Positions 63,748 through 64,000 of a stretch of 64,000 nt of DNA are shown here, piece by piece (within the stretch, counting starts at the first letter, position 1; each line of letters begins with the position of its first letter). The DNA comes from Hyphomicrobiales bacterium. GTDB lineage: Bacteria > Pseudomonadota > Alphaproteobacteria > Rhizobiales > Rhizobiaceae. A program made the position numbers and the translations under genes. A model generated the notes under the pieces. That model saw only the letters and a program-made list of their open reading frames with translations, made no database searches and was not told the DNA's origin. Where the stretch lies: the NCBI GenBank assembly GCA_900467185.1, contig UBPA01000010.1, positions 1 to 64,000 on the forward strand. Direction: 5' to 3'.

Positions 63748-64000
63748 TCAGGAATTCGGAATGAGATCGGCTCGGGCCGGGTCGGAGCGGATGCGGTCGA
63801 TTTCGTAGATGGTGCGCATGACCGTGAAGCGCGCCGTGAGCGTGGTGAGGAGCGCGATGACGAGCATGATGGCGGCGATGCCGAGATAGCCGGTGTAACC
63901 GATCGTGAAGGTGCCGAAGAGGGCCGTTGCCTGATCGCTCTGGGGCGTGGCGAGCGAGCGCGACTGCCACCAGCCGGCCAGGGCAAAGGAGAGCGCGGCC
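63748..64000 (-). CDS. ftsX: Cell division protein FtsX (3' end, cut by window edge)
   Basis: The last 83 codons of a minus-strand gene that continues beyond the window. The product has two hydrophobic segments: ALSFALAGWW at the cut end, and a full helix with IGYTGYLGIAAIMLVIALL. It ends with TARFTVMRTIYEIDRIRSDP and ADLIPNS. The length, the last helix and the place next to ydcF-plsC fit FtsX, the permease-like subunit of the FtsEX complex that controls peptidoglycan hydrolases at division. Confidence 0.75.
   Translation of the reverse strand, partial: AALSFALAGWWQSRSLATPQSDQATALFGTFTIGYTGYLGIAAIMLVIALLTTLTARFTVMRTIYEIDRIRSDPARADLIPNS

Overview
The window is a high-GC alphaproteobacterial chromosome segment, most likely from a member of the Rhizobiaceae (Rhizobium, Agrobacterium, Ensifer or Shinella type). 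The basis is gene content and order: sciP, fliJ, ctrA, a single-domain receiver, chpT, a DUF1134/EipA gene and rpoH lie together as in Sinorhizobium and Brucella. The aerobic cobaltochelatase genes cobS-cobT follow a DnaJ-like gene and a divergent bolA, and xerD faces aroK-aroB. Nearly all of the sequence is coding. I found no rRNA, tRNA, CRISPR array, transposase or prophage.

Layout. 1-2.1 kb: mnmA and a LuxR-type regulator. 2.7-7.2 kb: the CtrA cell-cycle hub (sciP, fliJ, ctrA, receiver, chpT, eipA), with candidate CtrA boxes before sciP and eipA and three GANTC methylation sites before ctrA. 7.3-13.3 kb: a coiled-coil membrane protein, a SpoU-family rRNA/tRNA methyltransferase, RluD, a DUF2171 protein, rpoH with a candidate heat-shock promoter, and three small proteins. 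13.4-25.2 kb: an accessory catabolic region with a cytosine-deaminase-like amidohydrolase, a VOC protein, a LysR regulator, a two-component flavin monooxygenase, a GlcD-like FAD oxidase, a polar amino acid ABC importer, a HutC-like regulator and an MFS transporter. 25.6-30.8 kb: cyoABCD plus SURF1. 30.8-37.2 kb: Ldh-family oxidoreductase, AraC regulator, alcohol dehydrogenase, an unusual MCP-Cache protein, Lrp and an M20 hydrolase. 37.3-44.2 kb: D-Ala-D-Ala carboxypeptidase, COG0523 GTPase, a nested palindromic repeat, TusA, an L,D-transpeptidase lipoprotein, accA, xerD and a 53-residue membrane protein. 44.3-52.5 kb: aroK-aroB-corC, bolA, DnaJ-like, cobS-cobT and a phytase-like protein. 52.5-64 kb: an intergenic repeat, a queuosine-precursor transporter with a riboswitch-like leader, rpmB, a DUF3108 protein, a DMT exporter, a DUF985 cupin, gloB, a methyltransferase, hisC-tyrC, a DUF2125 protein, a ChaC-like protein, plsC, ydcF and the 3' end of ftsX.

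How the genes work together. The ctrA hub combines the master regulator, its phosphotransferase ChpT, its antagonist SciP and two likely CtrA outputs (FliJ, EipA). The ABC importer, flavin monooxygenase, FAD oxidase and regulators look like an uptake and oxidation route for a small amino-acid-like or heteroatom-containing compound; the substrate cannot be read from the sequence. aroK/aroB and hisC/tyrC serve aromatic amino acid synthesis, cobS/cobT insert cobalt during B12 synthesis, and cyoABCD-SURF1 make a bo3-type quinol oxidase.

The items I would check first are the preQ1-I-like pseudoknot before yhhQ, the MCP-Cache protein with reversed domain order and no membrane segment, the receiver between ctrA and chpT that lacks the switch Ser/Thr, and the monooxygenase-transporter cluster.
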